Shown in pieces: positions 23,106 through 34,041 of a DNA stretch of 64,000 nucleotides. This stretch comes from Psilocybe azurescens (Eukaryota; Basidiomycota; Agaricomycetes; Agaricales; Agrocybaceae), in NCBI GenBank assembly GCA_023853785.1, contig JAJIRX010000597.1, positions 62,001-126,000 on the forward strand. The letters run 5' to 3'. Made by a program: the position numbers and the translations under genes. Under the pieces are notes generated by a model. That model was not told the DNA's origin. It saw nothing but the letters and a program-made list of their open reading frames with translations, and made no database searches. How positions within the stretch are numbered: position 1 is the stretch's first letter; each line of letters begins with the position of its first letter.

Positions 23106-23525
23106 GTGTATATCATGCAGGCTGCTGCTATCAATGGGCATCAACTTCAGAGAGTTTTATGGAATTCCCGCAAGCTTTGCATGCTTGGTGCATCCAGGAC
23201 CAGGCTGTACCGACAAACACGACAAGTGGTGTGTCCTCGCACTCGGCAAACTCTTCTAGAACTCACTCGAAATGTTGAAGAATGGCCTCCCCATCGTGTT
23301 CCTGCTGCAAGGCCATCGACGCCCACACCTCTTCCCGGATATGTAGAGAGAACGAGGGCAACGTACGTTCCCGAAATCGGAGCTCTCGCAATATGGACCT
23401 TCAAAATTATCCTCAATGCCGCGGTCCCAATGGCACACAGGATGAAAATTTGGTACCTGTCACTTCGACTTCTCGGAGTAGATTTATTTAACATTACTCT
23501 GTGGAGTTTGTGCAACAGCGCTTAA
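23106..23525 (+). CDS. Small hypothetical open frame, 139 codons
   Basis: An open frame with Arg-rich N-terminal half and a more hydrophobic C-terminal half (ALAIWTFKIILNAAVPMAHR, then LSLRLLGVDLFNITLWSLC). The duplicate at 7325-7617 has a nonsense codon, so the frame is not conserved. No family is recognised, no signal peptide is convincing, and it may be a chance frame or part of a spliced transcript. Confidence 0.25.
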   Translation: MYIMQAAAINGHQLQRVLWNSRKLCMLGASRTRLYRQTRQVVCPRTRQTLLELTRNVEEWPPHRVPAARPSTPTPLPGYVERTRATYVPEIGALAIWTFKIILNAAVPMAHRMKIWYLSLRLLGVDLFNITLWSLCNSA

Positions 23526-23845
23526 TTCTCCCGACTCCCCTCTTATCTCACCTCCTACTCAACTACCATATGCTTCCAGTATTCTTGGTCAACCCCGTCC
23601 AAGGTCGTTAGCTCAAACACGTCGTGAAGAACGGGAGCGTAATATGAAACAACGAGCACCAACTTCGCCTAATATTGAGCCTGCAATTAACACTATCCAA
23701 TTGTCAACACCTCTGCCAACTCAAAATGAAGGGAACTATTTTACAGTAGCTTTTTTTCCTGATCATTTTTGCCATACTGATATCACTCATAGCACTTACA
23801 GACGTAGCAGAAAACGCAGGCCCTATTCAGCTGGCGACTCCTCCT

Positions 23846-24287
23846 TCTACCCAACCTAATGTAAGGACCAGATTAATTGAGGGTTAGGCGAGCACCAGCC
23901 AGCAGGTGCAGCGAGTTCCAATGTACATGTTTTATTGCTACATGATTCTGTTGATTCATTTGCAATGGATGTAGTATATGACGAGGTCCTATCAGATTAA
24001 CCTTATGTATCTAATTTCATAGCAAGTAGTGTAGATGACAGAGGTCTTAGGTTTAATAATTTCTTTTGGGACAACACCATGCAACGCATGGGTATCTGCC
24101 AGTTCCTCTTACTTGAGCTCTGCATGAATGTCAGTTTTTATTTTCGAAAAGGGTGCCTACTCAAGGTCATTGTCCGGCGGACCGTATTTGTTGCGTGTTT
24201 GTTCATTGGTATGCCTTGTGTACGCGTTGTTTGTCTGAAATTTGTCGGGCCGTTCAGCAATCACCACCACAGATTATTTCATCTATA
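23846..24287. other. Intergenic between duplicated block B and the LINE
   Basis: No gene supported. The sequence is unique within the window and moderately AT-rich. Before the LINE insertion it was contiguous with 33354 onward, the 3' flank of the dead EH3 gene. Confidence 0.5.
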
Positions 24288-24303
24288 GATAAAGCAAAAG
24301 ACT
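24288..24303. repeat. Target-site duplication, left, of the LINE
   Basis: GATAAAGCAAAAGACT occurs here and again, identical, at 33338-33353 directly after the poly(A) tail. A preceding A may also belong to it. Confidence 0.95.
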
Positions 24304-24923
24304 ATACATGCAAACCCCTAAGCTAAATCGCTCCTTGACCCTGAACCACCACATTCAAAAATTTTCCCACGGGCAAAACCGAGGAAAAGGTCAAGGACGG
24401 GGGCACAACTGTCGCATTCCCCTCGAATGCCTAGCGCTCGAGGCGGGAGACGTTACAGGCCCTCGAAACCACCCCAGTGCGACCCAAAAGACACAGACAC
24501 CGTTGTAGAAGTGGATAACGACATGTATATGTACAAAGATCCCAGAGATACATAAAAGCATACGTGATCCATGTAAAAATCTACCACAACTACGTAGAAC
24601 CACAAAGACTACCACAGATAACAAGAAACCTTCACCCAAAACGCCGCACTAAACAACGCTTTAAACCTTAAGGAACCGATACATCCCAGAAAGACCACAG
24701 CAACTCGGCTCCCCCAAGGGAAAAAAAAAAAAAATAATAATCAAATGTTGCTTAATCCGGAAGCGAAGCCACCCAGATCACGTACCCATCAAAGAAGACT
24801 GTACAGTATTGGGACGGCCCGACAGCCCCAAAATTCACACTGAAAACCTCACCACCAGCTCCGTCCACGCCGCGAAAATCCCAGCAACACAAACTACGCC
24901 ACTGCTTTGATCTTACAATCGCA

Positions 24924-27305
24924 ATGTCACGCTCTAAAGGAAAAGGCCGCACGTTAGCCCAACAAAACATCCCCACGGACCTCGAAAATGATGAAATAAA
25001 TTACCTGAGGCCGGAGACCCCAACCTCCCTCGCTACGGAAACTGCCACCAACGTCGCCGATCGTGTTTTACGCCCCACGCCCTTCTGGGGAATGTAAGTC
25101 ACGAGATGCACACATCCGGACTAGTACACTGATAGAAGCAAAACCAGTGAAACGGGCACGCGATTCTCCGGCAGCAAGCAATGCTGGAGGCCCCATTAAA
25201 CGCCGGGCGAGAGCTTGAGGGGGGAATCGTTCTCACGTGACGCCCAAACTCTAGCTGCTCCCTCCCCCACCAGGACGACGAGGACCTCCTCCCCTCCCCA
25301 GAGCCAAACTGCAGACTCTGCAGACGCTGAGAAAGCCAACGAGGTGAGAGAGCTGCATTACTTGAGCCAACAGACTAAATTAACAACTCTAACAGAAGGG
25401 CCACCGTGCAACCAACACCAGGCTAGGAGAGGATGCTGCACAGGCAGCAAGTGTTGTAGAGGGAGATGCAGCTGCACCAGGGCAGATCATGCTGGTGCGT
25501 CGTCACCAGACTTGCTCATCACACACAACTAACACCCAATTAGATGGACACACCCGCCAATGAAGCCCTCATTGACGAGGTCCTCGAGAGAGTGACGTCC
25601 ACTTTGGATCTTGAGGAGAGACACCCGCACACCACAGCACCGCAGCATGCCCTCACGACGGCAGCTCTTGCAGCCCTGGACCGAGCTCAACAGGACAAGG
25701 AACGCGCTTTCTTTCAGTACTCCCCCTCACCTCCGGCCGATCAGCACGGACTCTGGGTCGCTGACACAAGGGGGCACACGTCGCCCTCGCACCCCCACCC
25801 TGCCTGCTACCAAAAGCAAAACGCACCGCACCCCCCTCCATCTGCAGCAGCTACACCGATAAGGGACGCTATGGCTGTGGACTCCCCTCCGCCAGCCCAG
25901 CCTCTCTCTGCCCGTGAGGCCTATATCGTGCGTGAAACAGGTGTCCGAGCAGCGTCCCGAGCCCCGACACATGGCCCTTCTCTCCGGCCGAACAATGCCC
26001 ACGCCAGGAGATCCAGAACATGAATTTATGTTCGGGGCACCACCCGCACACTGGTCTACCTCCCATAATGGCGCAGATCAGGGGAATGCTGCTCCTCCCC
26101 AGACAGCCTCCCGCCGACCCCAGCAGGAACAAGACCACCCCCATCCTTCTCAGACTCGAGGCCAACAACCCCCTGCTGTCGGCATCCATGTCCCGAAGAT
26201 GGTCCCACAACTACCCCCTGAACTGAAAATCCAGCCCTCCCCAGTGGGTGGACACCTCCGTCCTCAAGGCTGTAGGCATGAATCAGCTCAAAGGCACCAT
26301 TCCCCCTGAGCTCCAGCGCCCAATATGATGCCGACGAGAATGAAGGGAAGAACCCTGTGCTAATGTACCGCCCCCATGACTCTCGTGACAACGACTTCGT
26401 CTCAGCATGCCAACAACTCAAAGACTTTGTCAAACAACTATTCCCCCACAACAGAAGAATCACCGTTGCCCCCTTCCTCCACCTCCAGCCCCCCGAAACA
26501 TGGCTTATCGCCCTGTCTTCCCCATGGTTGTCTCAAACCTGACGGCGGATGACCGTGATGACCTTGTGAACAGGGTCTACTGGAGGACGCCAGAGTTTGG
26601 AGTCTACGCCTTCAGGTGGGATCAAATAATAACCCAATTCGCCTTCTCATTCACAGGGCTAACGATTGACTATGAGCCTGACAATCCGGAGGTACTGGCA
26701 GAACCTGTCACCTGGGTGCGCAGAGCCATGGAGGGTATGCCTAAGGTCCGCGCCTTCATTAACACGCACTGGGACGGAGTCAGGACTATCTTTGCAGGTG
26801 TGGTGCATACACCTGCTCAAGCAGAGGAGAAGCGCTACCAATTTGTGCTTGATAGCATCCATGCTAAATTCACGCAGGTGATGCGAACCACCCTCTTCCT
26901 CCTGCTATTGTAATCCACATCTACATGCAACACCCGACAGTTATCCCGAGTTTCTCGAAGTATGGCTTGAAATTATTCGCACTATATCTGTTTGGACCCC
27001 TCATGGACAAGCCAAGGCCACCATCGTGTTTCCAACCTGTGCCCGCTGCTATGGCCTTGACCATCCGAGTGGGCTATGCCCCTACAACGTGCTAGAGGCC
27101 AAACTCCATTCCACCGGAGTGAACCCTTTTCTACAAAGTGCAGTCACCCAGCTAAATGTTCCCTACCCGGTCTACCTCCGCCCGTCAACAAGATGAAAGC
27201 CAACACCAAACCCAGAACCGAAACCACCAGACCCGCGAATGAACCTCAACGTGGCAGCTTCCGTGGCCGCTCTCGAGGTCCACCTAGGCGTCATGCCAAC
27301 TACTG
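24924..27305 (+). pseudogene. LINE ORF1 (gag-like), broken
   Basis: Begins with ATG at 24924 (MSRSKGKGRTLAQQNIPTDL) and meets a stop 57 codons later. The frame is recovered in pieces: an acidic/helical block from 25544 (MDTPANEALIDEVLERVTST), Pro/His-rich linkers, a conserved block at 26500-26880 (VVSNLTADDRDDLVNRVYWR, VTWVRRAMEGMPKVRAF), then after a frame change WTPHGQAKATIVFPTCARCY and a CxxC..H..C zinc knuckle (CARCYGLDHPSGLC, ~27031-27072). It ends in an Arg/Gly-rich nucleic-acid-binding tail (27196-27305). ORF1 proteins of this clade bind the element RNA. At least four frame changes or stops make it non-functional. Confidence 0.75.
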
Positions 27306-28203
27306 AGGTAAAAATGTTTCCAGACTATAGCACGTTTAGATATTATATTTACTTACACATGTGAATATATAACACTATGTGTCACCTCTAAAACCATATG
27401 CAATCTGTAAGATGAAAATGAGTGAATGCACATTTTGGAATAACCGTATAATCAGAACCTTGAATAAAAGGTACATTCACAAAGAAAGACAAGGGGGTGC
27501 TAAATGTCCACAACCTACTAGCCCACATATACTGACTACACTGTAGGACAGGAAAGCGAGTAGAGAGCATGCCCAAGGCTGAGTCTAGCCACAAACGGCG
27601 ACTTATTGAAGTCTTGACCAAGCCGTGCCGAGAGGCTGAAGTCCAAAGCGAAAGACTGGAGAAAATCGGTTTAATTTCACCTTTACTAGTAGCTATGGAC
27701 AGGGCGTCACCTGAGGTGCTGAGGTACAGCACCTGGCCCACAAACCTTGTCACGTTGGGGGCATCAGAACTGACACCTGCATTACATCAATCTATAACAC
27801 TGCGACCGACGGTACAAAATATCGGTCAAAATAATGACGAGACTAGGATCTTGGGTGTGGGAGAGGTTCTAGGCCAGCCTACCGGCCGTAACCCCAATGA
27901 ACCCCCAAGTTCGATGAGAGGTAGCAACCCAACCCAGGGTAGGGAAGCGTGCCCGGAGTGCTCAAGCACAGTCAGAGAGGAGGACATCCCTCCTGCCCAA
28001 TGCAAACATCACAATGATGGGCGACACCTCCCCAACACAGTCCATGAACAACCAAGGACAAGGGTCAGATCCCAGACCCCAAGCTGTGCCTGCCAACCCT
28101 AGACAGCCAGCAAGCCACCAGACACAAACGGCACCACCAGAACAGCTAGACCAGCAGCAACAGACCACCCTGAACTCAGTTAAAAAACAAAAGCCTCCAT
28201 TAA

Positions 28204-31200
28204 AATAGCCTCACTGAATATTAATGGCTATGGTAGTACAGGAAATAAAAAACAGCCACATGAGAAATGGGTAGAATTAAAACAAATAATGTACGACAAA
28301 AAATTGGAGTACTACTGGTCCAAGAGGCACACCTAGATGACACCAGGGAGACTAACCTCCAACAACTCTTTGAGAGGCAACTGAAAATCTTTAAATCAGC
28401 TGACCCCACCAACCCACGTGCAAGAGCTGGTGTAGCAATCCTGATAGACAAAAGAATGGTAGACACATTTAATATGAGACAACCCAAGGAGATAATACCA
28501 GGAAGAGCAATACTAATAACAATCAAAATTCACAGAGATGAAACACTGCGCATATTAAATGTGTATGCTCCCAATAATGCAAGAGAAAATCAAGCATACT
28601 GGGAAACACTTCTACAATACTTTGAGGCCCACCCAAGCCACAAACCAGATCTTGTAACTGGAGACTTTAATATAGTAGAAGACCGCATAGACCGGCTCCC
28701 AATGAGAGGAGGTAATGATCCTGAAGCAACAGTAAATGCACTTGATGACTTGAAAGGTGAACTCAGGATAACAGATGGATGGCGTAGAACATTCCCAACC
28801 ACCAAAAATGGACATATCGCCAACAATGCACAGCAGGCTCTCAATCCCGAATAGACAGAATCTACTGCACAAATAAAATTTATAGCACAGCAAGAGAATG
28901 GGAAATAACACCCTGCCATCTTAGTGACCACCAAATTGTTTCAGTACAGGTAGTAAGTGAAACCGCACCAGAAATAGGTAAAGGACGGCCGAACAATACT
29001 CAGGCACTTGCTTAAAGACCCAGTCTATGTTGATTACTTAAAAGAGAAAGCTGGCACCTACAGAACGGCATGAACTCACTAGAGAGGACAGGACGAACAC
29101 CTGACTTCAACCCCCAGACAATGCTTAAAACATACAAGACAAACATCCTAGAGTATGCAACACAACGTGAGAAAGAACTGAGCCCCAAGCTGATGACCAG
29201 AATACGTAACCTAGAGTCCAAATTAGAAGAAGTAAGCAATGATATGACCAAGACTGAGATGGACAGAGTCAATGAAACAAATAAACTACATACAGAAATA
29301 GAAAAGCTTGAACAGATCCAGCATTCCCACAAACGCAAGAAAGCCATGATAACCAATAGAATAGAGGGCGAAGTAATAGGACGCTACTGGTCACAGTTAA
29401 ACACAGCAAAAACCCCCGGGATGCAATACAGTCACTAAAAAACCTACATACAATGAAGGACAGAGGCGCAATACACATGGAAACACCAGCACACATGAAA
29501 AACGCTCTGATAAGATGGCAGACATGATGCGCGACTATCATAACAATCTCCAAGAAGAAGGAAATCAAACCCCAATGAGTGACCCCACAAGAAAGGAATG
29601 CACAAATGACACTCTTGAGGCACTAACAGCTAAATTAAGCATGCCACAAACAACTGCATTAGCAGCAAAGATCACTCGTTCTGAGACAGAGCAAGCACTG
29701 AAAGCATCTCGCGAACTGGAAAGCTCCTGGACTAGATGGAATACCATATGAAGTGTGGAAGACTTTGAACCGGCTATATGAACCACCCATTCAGGTCCAA
29801 CAAAACACAGAGACAGCCAATAAAAGATCTGAGATAGAGTCCAGACCACCTACAGATATTGTAGGCATACTCACATCAGTATTCAATGACATAGAAGACT
29901 ATGGCATTGATAGCAAGACCAATTTCTCTGAGGGCTGGATGTGCCCACTCTACAAAAAAAAGATAGAGATGATATGGCAAATTATCGTCCACTAACAATG
30001 CTGAACACAGACTATAAAATACTAACAAAGCTCATGTCAATCAGATTGGGAAACATAGCCACAACATTATTACATGAAAATCAAGCTGGATTTGTAAAGG
30101 ACGGCAGATCACAGATCAGACAAGACTAATAGAATATGTAATAGACTATGCCAATTTAGCAGGAGTCAATGGAACAATAATTGCACTTGATCAAGAGAAA
30201 GCATATGACAAGATTGCTCATGATTATCTATGGCTTGTTCTTGAAAAATTTGGCCTTCCAAGCCATTTCATTACCCTGATTAAAGAACTGTATAAGAATG
30301 CTGAAACCTCAGTTATGGTCAATGGCTTTCTGAGCACTCCCTATAGAGTACAGCGAGGAGTACGCCAGGGATGCCCATTGTCATGCATTATTTTTGATCT
30401 AGCTATAGAATCACTAGCAGCACTGCTACGAAACTCACTAGCACTAAGAGGCTTCAAAATCCCAGGACTAAGAGAAAAGCTAATAGCCAATCTATTTGCA
30501 GATGATACCACAGTATTCTCTCTGCAGAAGACAAATTTGAAGACCTGCAGAGCCTACTACGCAAATGGTGTGTAGCCTCTACTGCAAAGTTCAACCTAGA
30601 AAAACAGTCCTAATCCCAATTGGAGAAGAAAACTACCGAATGGAGCTAATACAAACAAGACGAACACACCCATCCCAGCCCCAGCTCCCAGACTATCTAC
30701 ACATAGCAGATGAAGGTGAAGCAACTAGAATACTTGGCGCATGGGTCGGCAATAGTGTAAATGTAACCAATGTCTGGACACCAGTAATTGAGAAGCTTGA
30801 CAACAAGCTAGAACAATGGGAAAAGGGAAACCCAACAATAGAAGGCCGCCGCCTTATAGTACAAATGATGGTTGGTGGGATGACACAGTATCTAACACAA
30901 GCTCAAGGCATGCCCAAAGATATAGAAAGTAGGATAGTGCGCAAAATAAGAAAATTCATATGGGGAGAAAGAACAATGTCTCCTGTAAGTATAGACACTC
31001 TGTATGCTCCAATTGCCCATGGAGGACGTGAAATACTAGACCTTGAGGCTCGAAATCAGGCCATAGAAGTGATGAAACTTAAAACATATCTTAGCTTTGG
31101 TGAAAAGCGCCCTACCTGGGCCACAGTGATGGATGCAATACTAGCTGAGAGGGTCCCTCAGAATGAATCACTCCCCAAGGAGCTACGGGTAAATATTTTT

Positions 31201-33121
31201 CTGCAAAACTGGAAACCCTATTGAGGCACAAAATGCCCAAGAGGAGCAAAGAAGCTTTTACAAACAGCAAAAAGTATGGAGTGAGGCTGGAAAGTCTAGA
31301 ACTGCCTGATGAAGTCCTGCTAAAAATGCCACTGTGGCACCACAAGGAAGCCGACAAAGCACTTGCAAAATTACCCACTCAAAGTATGGCAAGTGTCTGC
31401 AAACAAGACATAATGTGATAACAGTAGAAACAGTAATAGCAGAGGCCCACAAAATTAACACACCAGGCCATATAGAACATGCCCAATGCCAGTGTGAGAG
31501 CTGCATGGCAACTGGCAGAGACCTTTGGTGTGACCGCCCTTTTCAATGCTACAAGACAGCCAGAGCTGCACTTATGTGCATCCCAAATAGATGGCTTCCT
31601 AGAAGCTGGATGCCAAATGACCACACTCAAAGACAACTCAAGCACCCAAACACCTCACGGAATGAATACCGTGCACCTCTAGACACAGATATAGATAATG
31701 ACCCCACACTGGCAGGGGCCTTCCGTGTATTTACAAAAGGAAAAACAGCCACAAACCGCCCCAGATTAAGCCCACAAGAACATACCCAAGAAACTAAGGC
31801 AACAGCCCACACTGGGTCTTATATTAAAAAACACAATAACTATATGAGAGTGGCCATAGCAGTAATAACCAAAACTGGGAACCAACAACATAGTGAAGCT
31901 TACAGAATTCCTGATGATATGGGTAACTCCAAGACAAGCACAGCCCTTGCAGCAATCAAAACTGCACTAGACTTAACTGCAAAGACACTACCTCTTGACA
32001 TAGTCACAGACTCCCGAAGAGCATTCAGACTACTAACAAAGGAAACAGCTAAACTGGAGAATAGAGGATACCTAGACACACCTGATGCTCGGTTGCTGAG
32101 AACAATCATGTCAAAAGCAAGAGCGAGACTTGGGGAAACACATCTAGTACTAGAGAGAAGCACAATCAGCAAGGAAACACGAGAGGCAACAGAAATAGCC
32201 CTAACAACTGCAAACACTGCAGAGAGAACACAAATCCAAATGAAATCCCGCCCATCCTGGAGACTGACAGGGGCTAAACTCACTACAATGACACAGTCCA
32301 TGGCATATCGGCACATACGAGCACTGAAACATACAAAATACACTGGCAGACCTAGAACAAAATTCAATCTACAAACAATTAAAGAGGAAGCAAAGGCACT
32401 ACTCAAGCTTGAAGTAAGTGACACTGATATATGGACAACAATCAGACACAAAGACCTAGCACGCACCACCCGTTACTTCCTATGGATGGCAATACATGAT
32501 GCTTACATGATTGGAACAAACTGGTTACGACCAAGCTACTCTGAGGAGTACCGCACAAGAGGAAAATGTATAATATGTAACTGCACAGAGACACTAAACC
32601 ACATACTGTTTGAATGCAATACACCAGGGCAAAGAATTATCTGGACAAGAGCTAGAGAATTATGGGAAGACCGCACCAAAAATCATGAAGCCACAAGGTG
32701 GCCTCTACCAATCACGCTGAGCACAATTGTGGTAGGACACAAGGCAAATCTATCACTAGACCCCAGCCCAGAAGAGATAAAGGGATTACAAAGACTGTAC
32801 AAAATACTGATGGCTGAGAGTGCACATTTGATCTGGAAACTACGCTGTGAGAGAGTGATAAATAATGAAGGGAAAGCACACTCTGATACAGAAATACTCA
32901 ACAGGTTTGACCATGCAATCAAACTAAGAATAGAACTTGATGTTGGCATGACCCATTTACGATTCCTCAAGAAAGCCCAGAGCAGACATGTTGTCCAAAT
33001 AACATGGCGGGGAACCTCCATCAGTGAAGGACTGCTACCAGCCTCCTGGACAGACATAGTATCTGGAGTTTTAGTGGGTATAGAGGCACAAGATGATGAT
33101 GGCAGGGGACGTGACAAATAA
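28204..33121 (+). pseudogene. LINE ORF2 (endonuclease, RT, RNase-H-like), broken
   Basis: The endonuclease starts with IKIASLNINGYG (~28198), has VLLVQEAHLDD, LVTGDFNIVEDRIDR, and ends with SRIDRIYCT and LSDHQIVSV (~28930). The RT has ANYRPLTMLNTDYKILTKL (~29978), a fingers/palm block with ALDQEKAYDKIAHDYLW, the RQGCPLS motif and the catalytic FADDTTVF (~30497). The last 595 codons (31334-33121) are uninterrupted and include an RNase-H-like region and a Cys/His motif (CIICNCTETLNHILFEC, ~32565). Frame shifts occur near 28300, 28850, 29430, 29750, 29960, 30120 and 30570. The whole is A-rich with few CpG by eye. Together these proteins perform target-primed reverse transcription; this copy cannot. 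Confidence 0.88.
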
Positions 33122-33337
33122 ATAAACTCCTCCACACTATAATATGAACCTCTGAGTCCCACACACAGTGCGCGTGAAATGCATTTCTCCAGGGTGATAT
33201 GACTGTCATAACAACTCTATAAACCGTTACTAACCATTGCCTGGGACATTACCAGCCCAGGAACCTCCAGCAGGCTACGAGGGCGTGGCGAGGCCACAGC
33301 CAAATAGCTATAAATGCTCCACCAAAAAAAAAAAAAA

Positions 33338-33353
33338 GATAAAGCAAAAGACT
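33338..33353. repeat. Target-site duplication, right, of the LINE
   Basis: Identical 16 bases to 24288-24303, immediately after the poly(A) tract. Confidence 0.95.
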
Positions 33354-34033
33354 TGCACGCACTCAAAGAAACCTCGATATACATCTTCTTACTAAGTACG
33401 GTAAGTTCAAGACCTCAGGGATCTTCGCGCCTCCTCCGATAAACTTGCCACACACTCCCTGATATCCTTCTTCTAAATCTCTGGGGTTTCGGTAGCGGCA
33501 TAGTGACCTCTCTCCGAATGTTCTTTCCAGAAGACAATATTTCTGGCTCAACTCACTTTCGCCCCACCAAATAGGAAGGTAGGCTATGTCATAGGAAACA
33601 GCTGACTCCGAACGCTACCTTGTCAGAAATGACCTTGTTATCAATCTTATCAGGCAATTCCGGAATTCCCTCCTTGTATATTCTGGTGTGCCATGAGCTT
33701 CTCGATAAGAGATACAGCATCTTCCGGGTGATAATCACCTCGGAATTCCATATGTATCCTGGCGAGAGGAGGTTGTCACCCGATGGGACTCGTTCAAACC
33801 ATACAATATAGTCTGCGAAGTTCGCGTTTTGAATCTGGCGATACCTCCACTCATCCGTGAACCACCACAGAGAACGTTCGTACCTCCTCTTTTAATCTAA
33901 GGTGAAGTCGCCGAAAACAAATCGCAGAAAAGTGAAAGGTTGCTTCCAAGGAGATGGCTTAAGCGCCGTCAAGAAGTTGAGATGGATGCCAATGCATGAG
34001 TCGGGAAGGAGAATGCTATAGAATGAAGGGTAT

Positions 34034-34041
34034 ATGACCCC
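34034..34041. repeat. 8-bp target-site duplication, left, of the hAT element
   Basis: ATGACCCC, repeated exactly at 36851-36858. The uninterrupted paralogues have ATGATCCC at the homologous position, confirming the pre-insertion sequence. Confidence 0.95.

Larger units (their letters stand above)
20672..23845. repeat. Segmental duplication, copy B (~3.17 kb)
   Basis: Direct-orientation partner of 4840-7920. Here the left boundary lies inside a longer aminopeptidase remnant that continues upstream, whereas in copy A only its tail is present. Copy B holds the intact EH2. Small insertions relative to copy A include a few bases near 22750 and 22970 and ~30 bp around 23107-23220. Confidence 0.9.
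24304..33337 (+). mobile_element. Tad1-like non-LTR retrotransposon, 9.03 kb
   Basis: Bounded by a perfect 16-bp target duplication and ending in about 14 A (33324-33337). It contains a gag-like ORF1 region with a zinc knuckle, then ORF2 with an APE-type endonuclease, reverse transcriptase, an RNase-H-like segment and a C-terminal Cys/His motif. This order is that of fungal Tad1-clade LINEs. The length suggests a full-length insertion. Both ORFs carry stops and frame shifts, so this copy is not autonomous. ORF1 is C-rich while ORF2 is strongly A-rich on the coding strand. Also inside: a short A run at 24721-24734 in the 5' untranslated part. Confidence 0.93.

Noticed and set aside
4840..23845. 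Secondary-metabolite gene cluster suggested by epoxide hydrolases
   Set aside because: No polyketide synthase, peptide synthetase, terpene cyclase or clear P450 was found in the window.
26878..26940. Spliceosomal intron in LINE ORF1 (GTGATG..GACAG)
   Set aside because: Removing it does not match the expected protein; translated residues inside the segment (DANHPLPPAIVIHIY) look like ORF1 sequence, so simple frameshifts are the better explanation.
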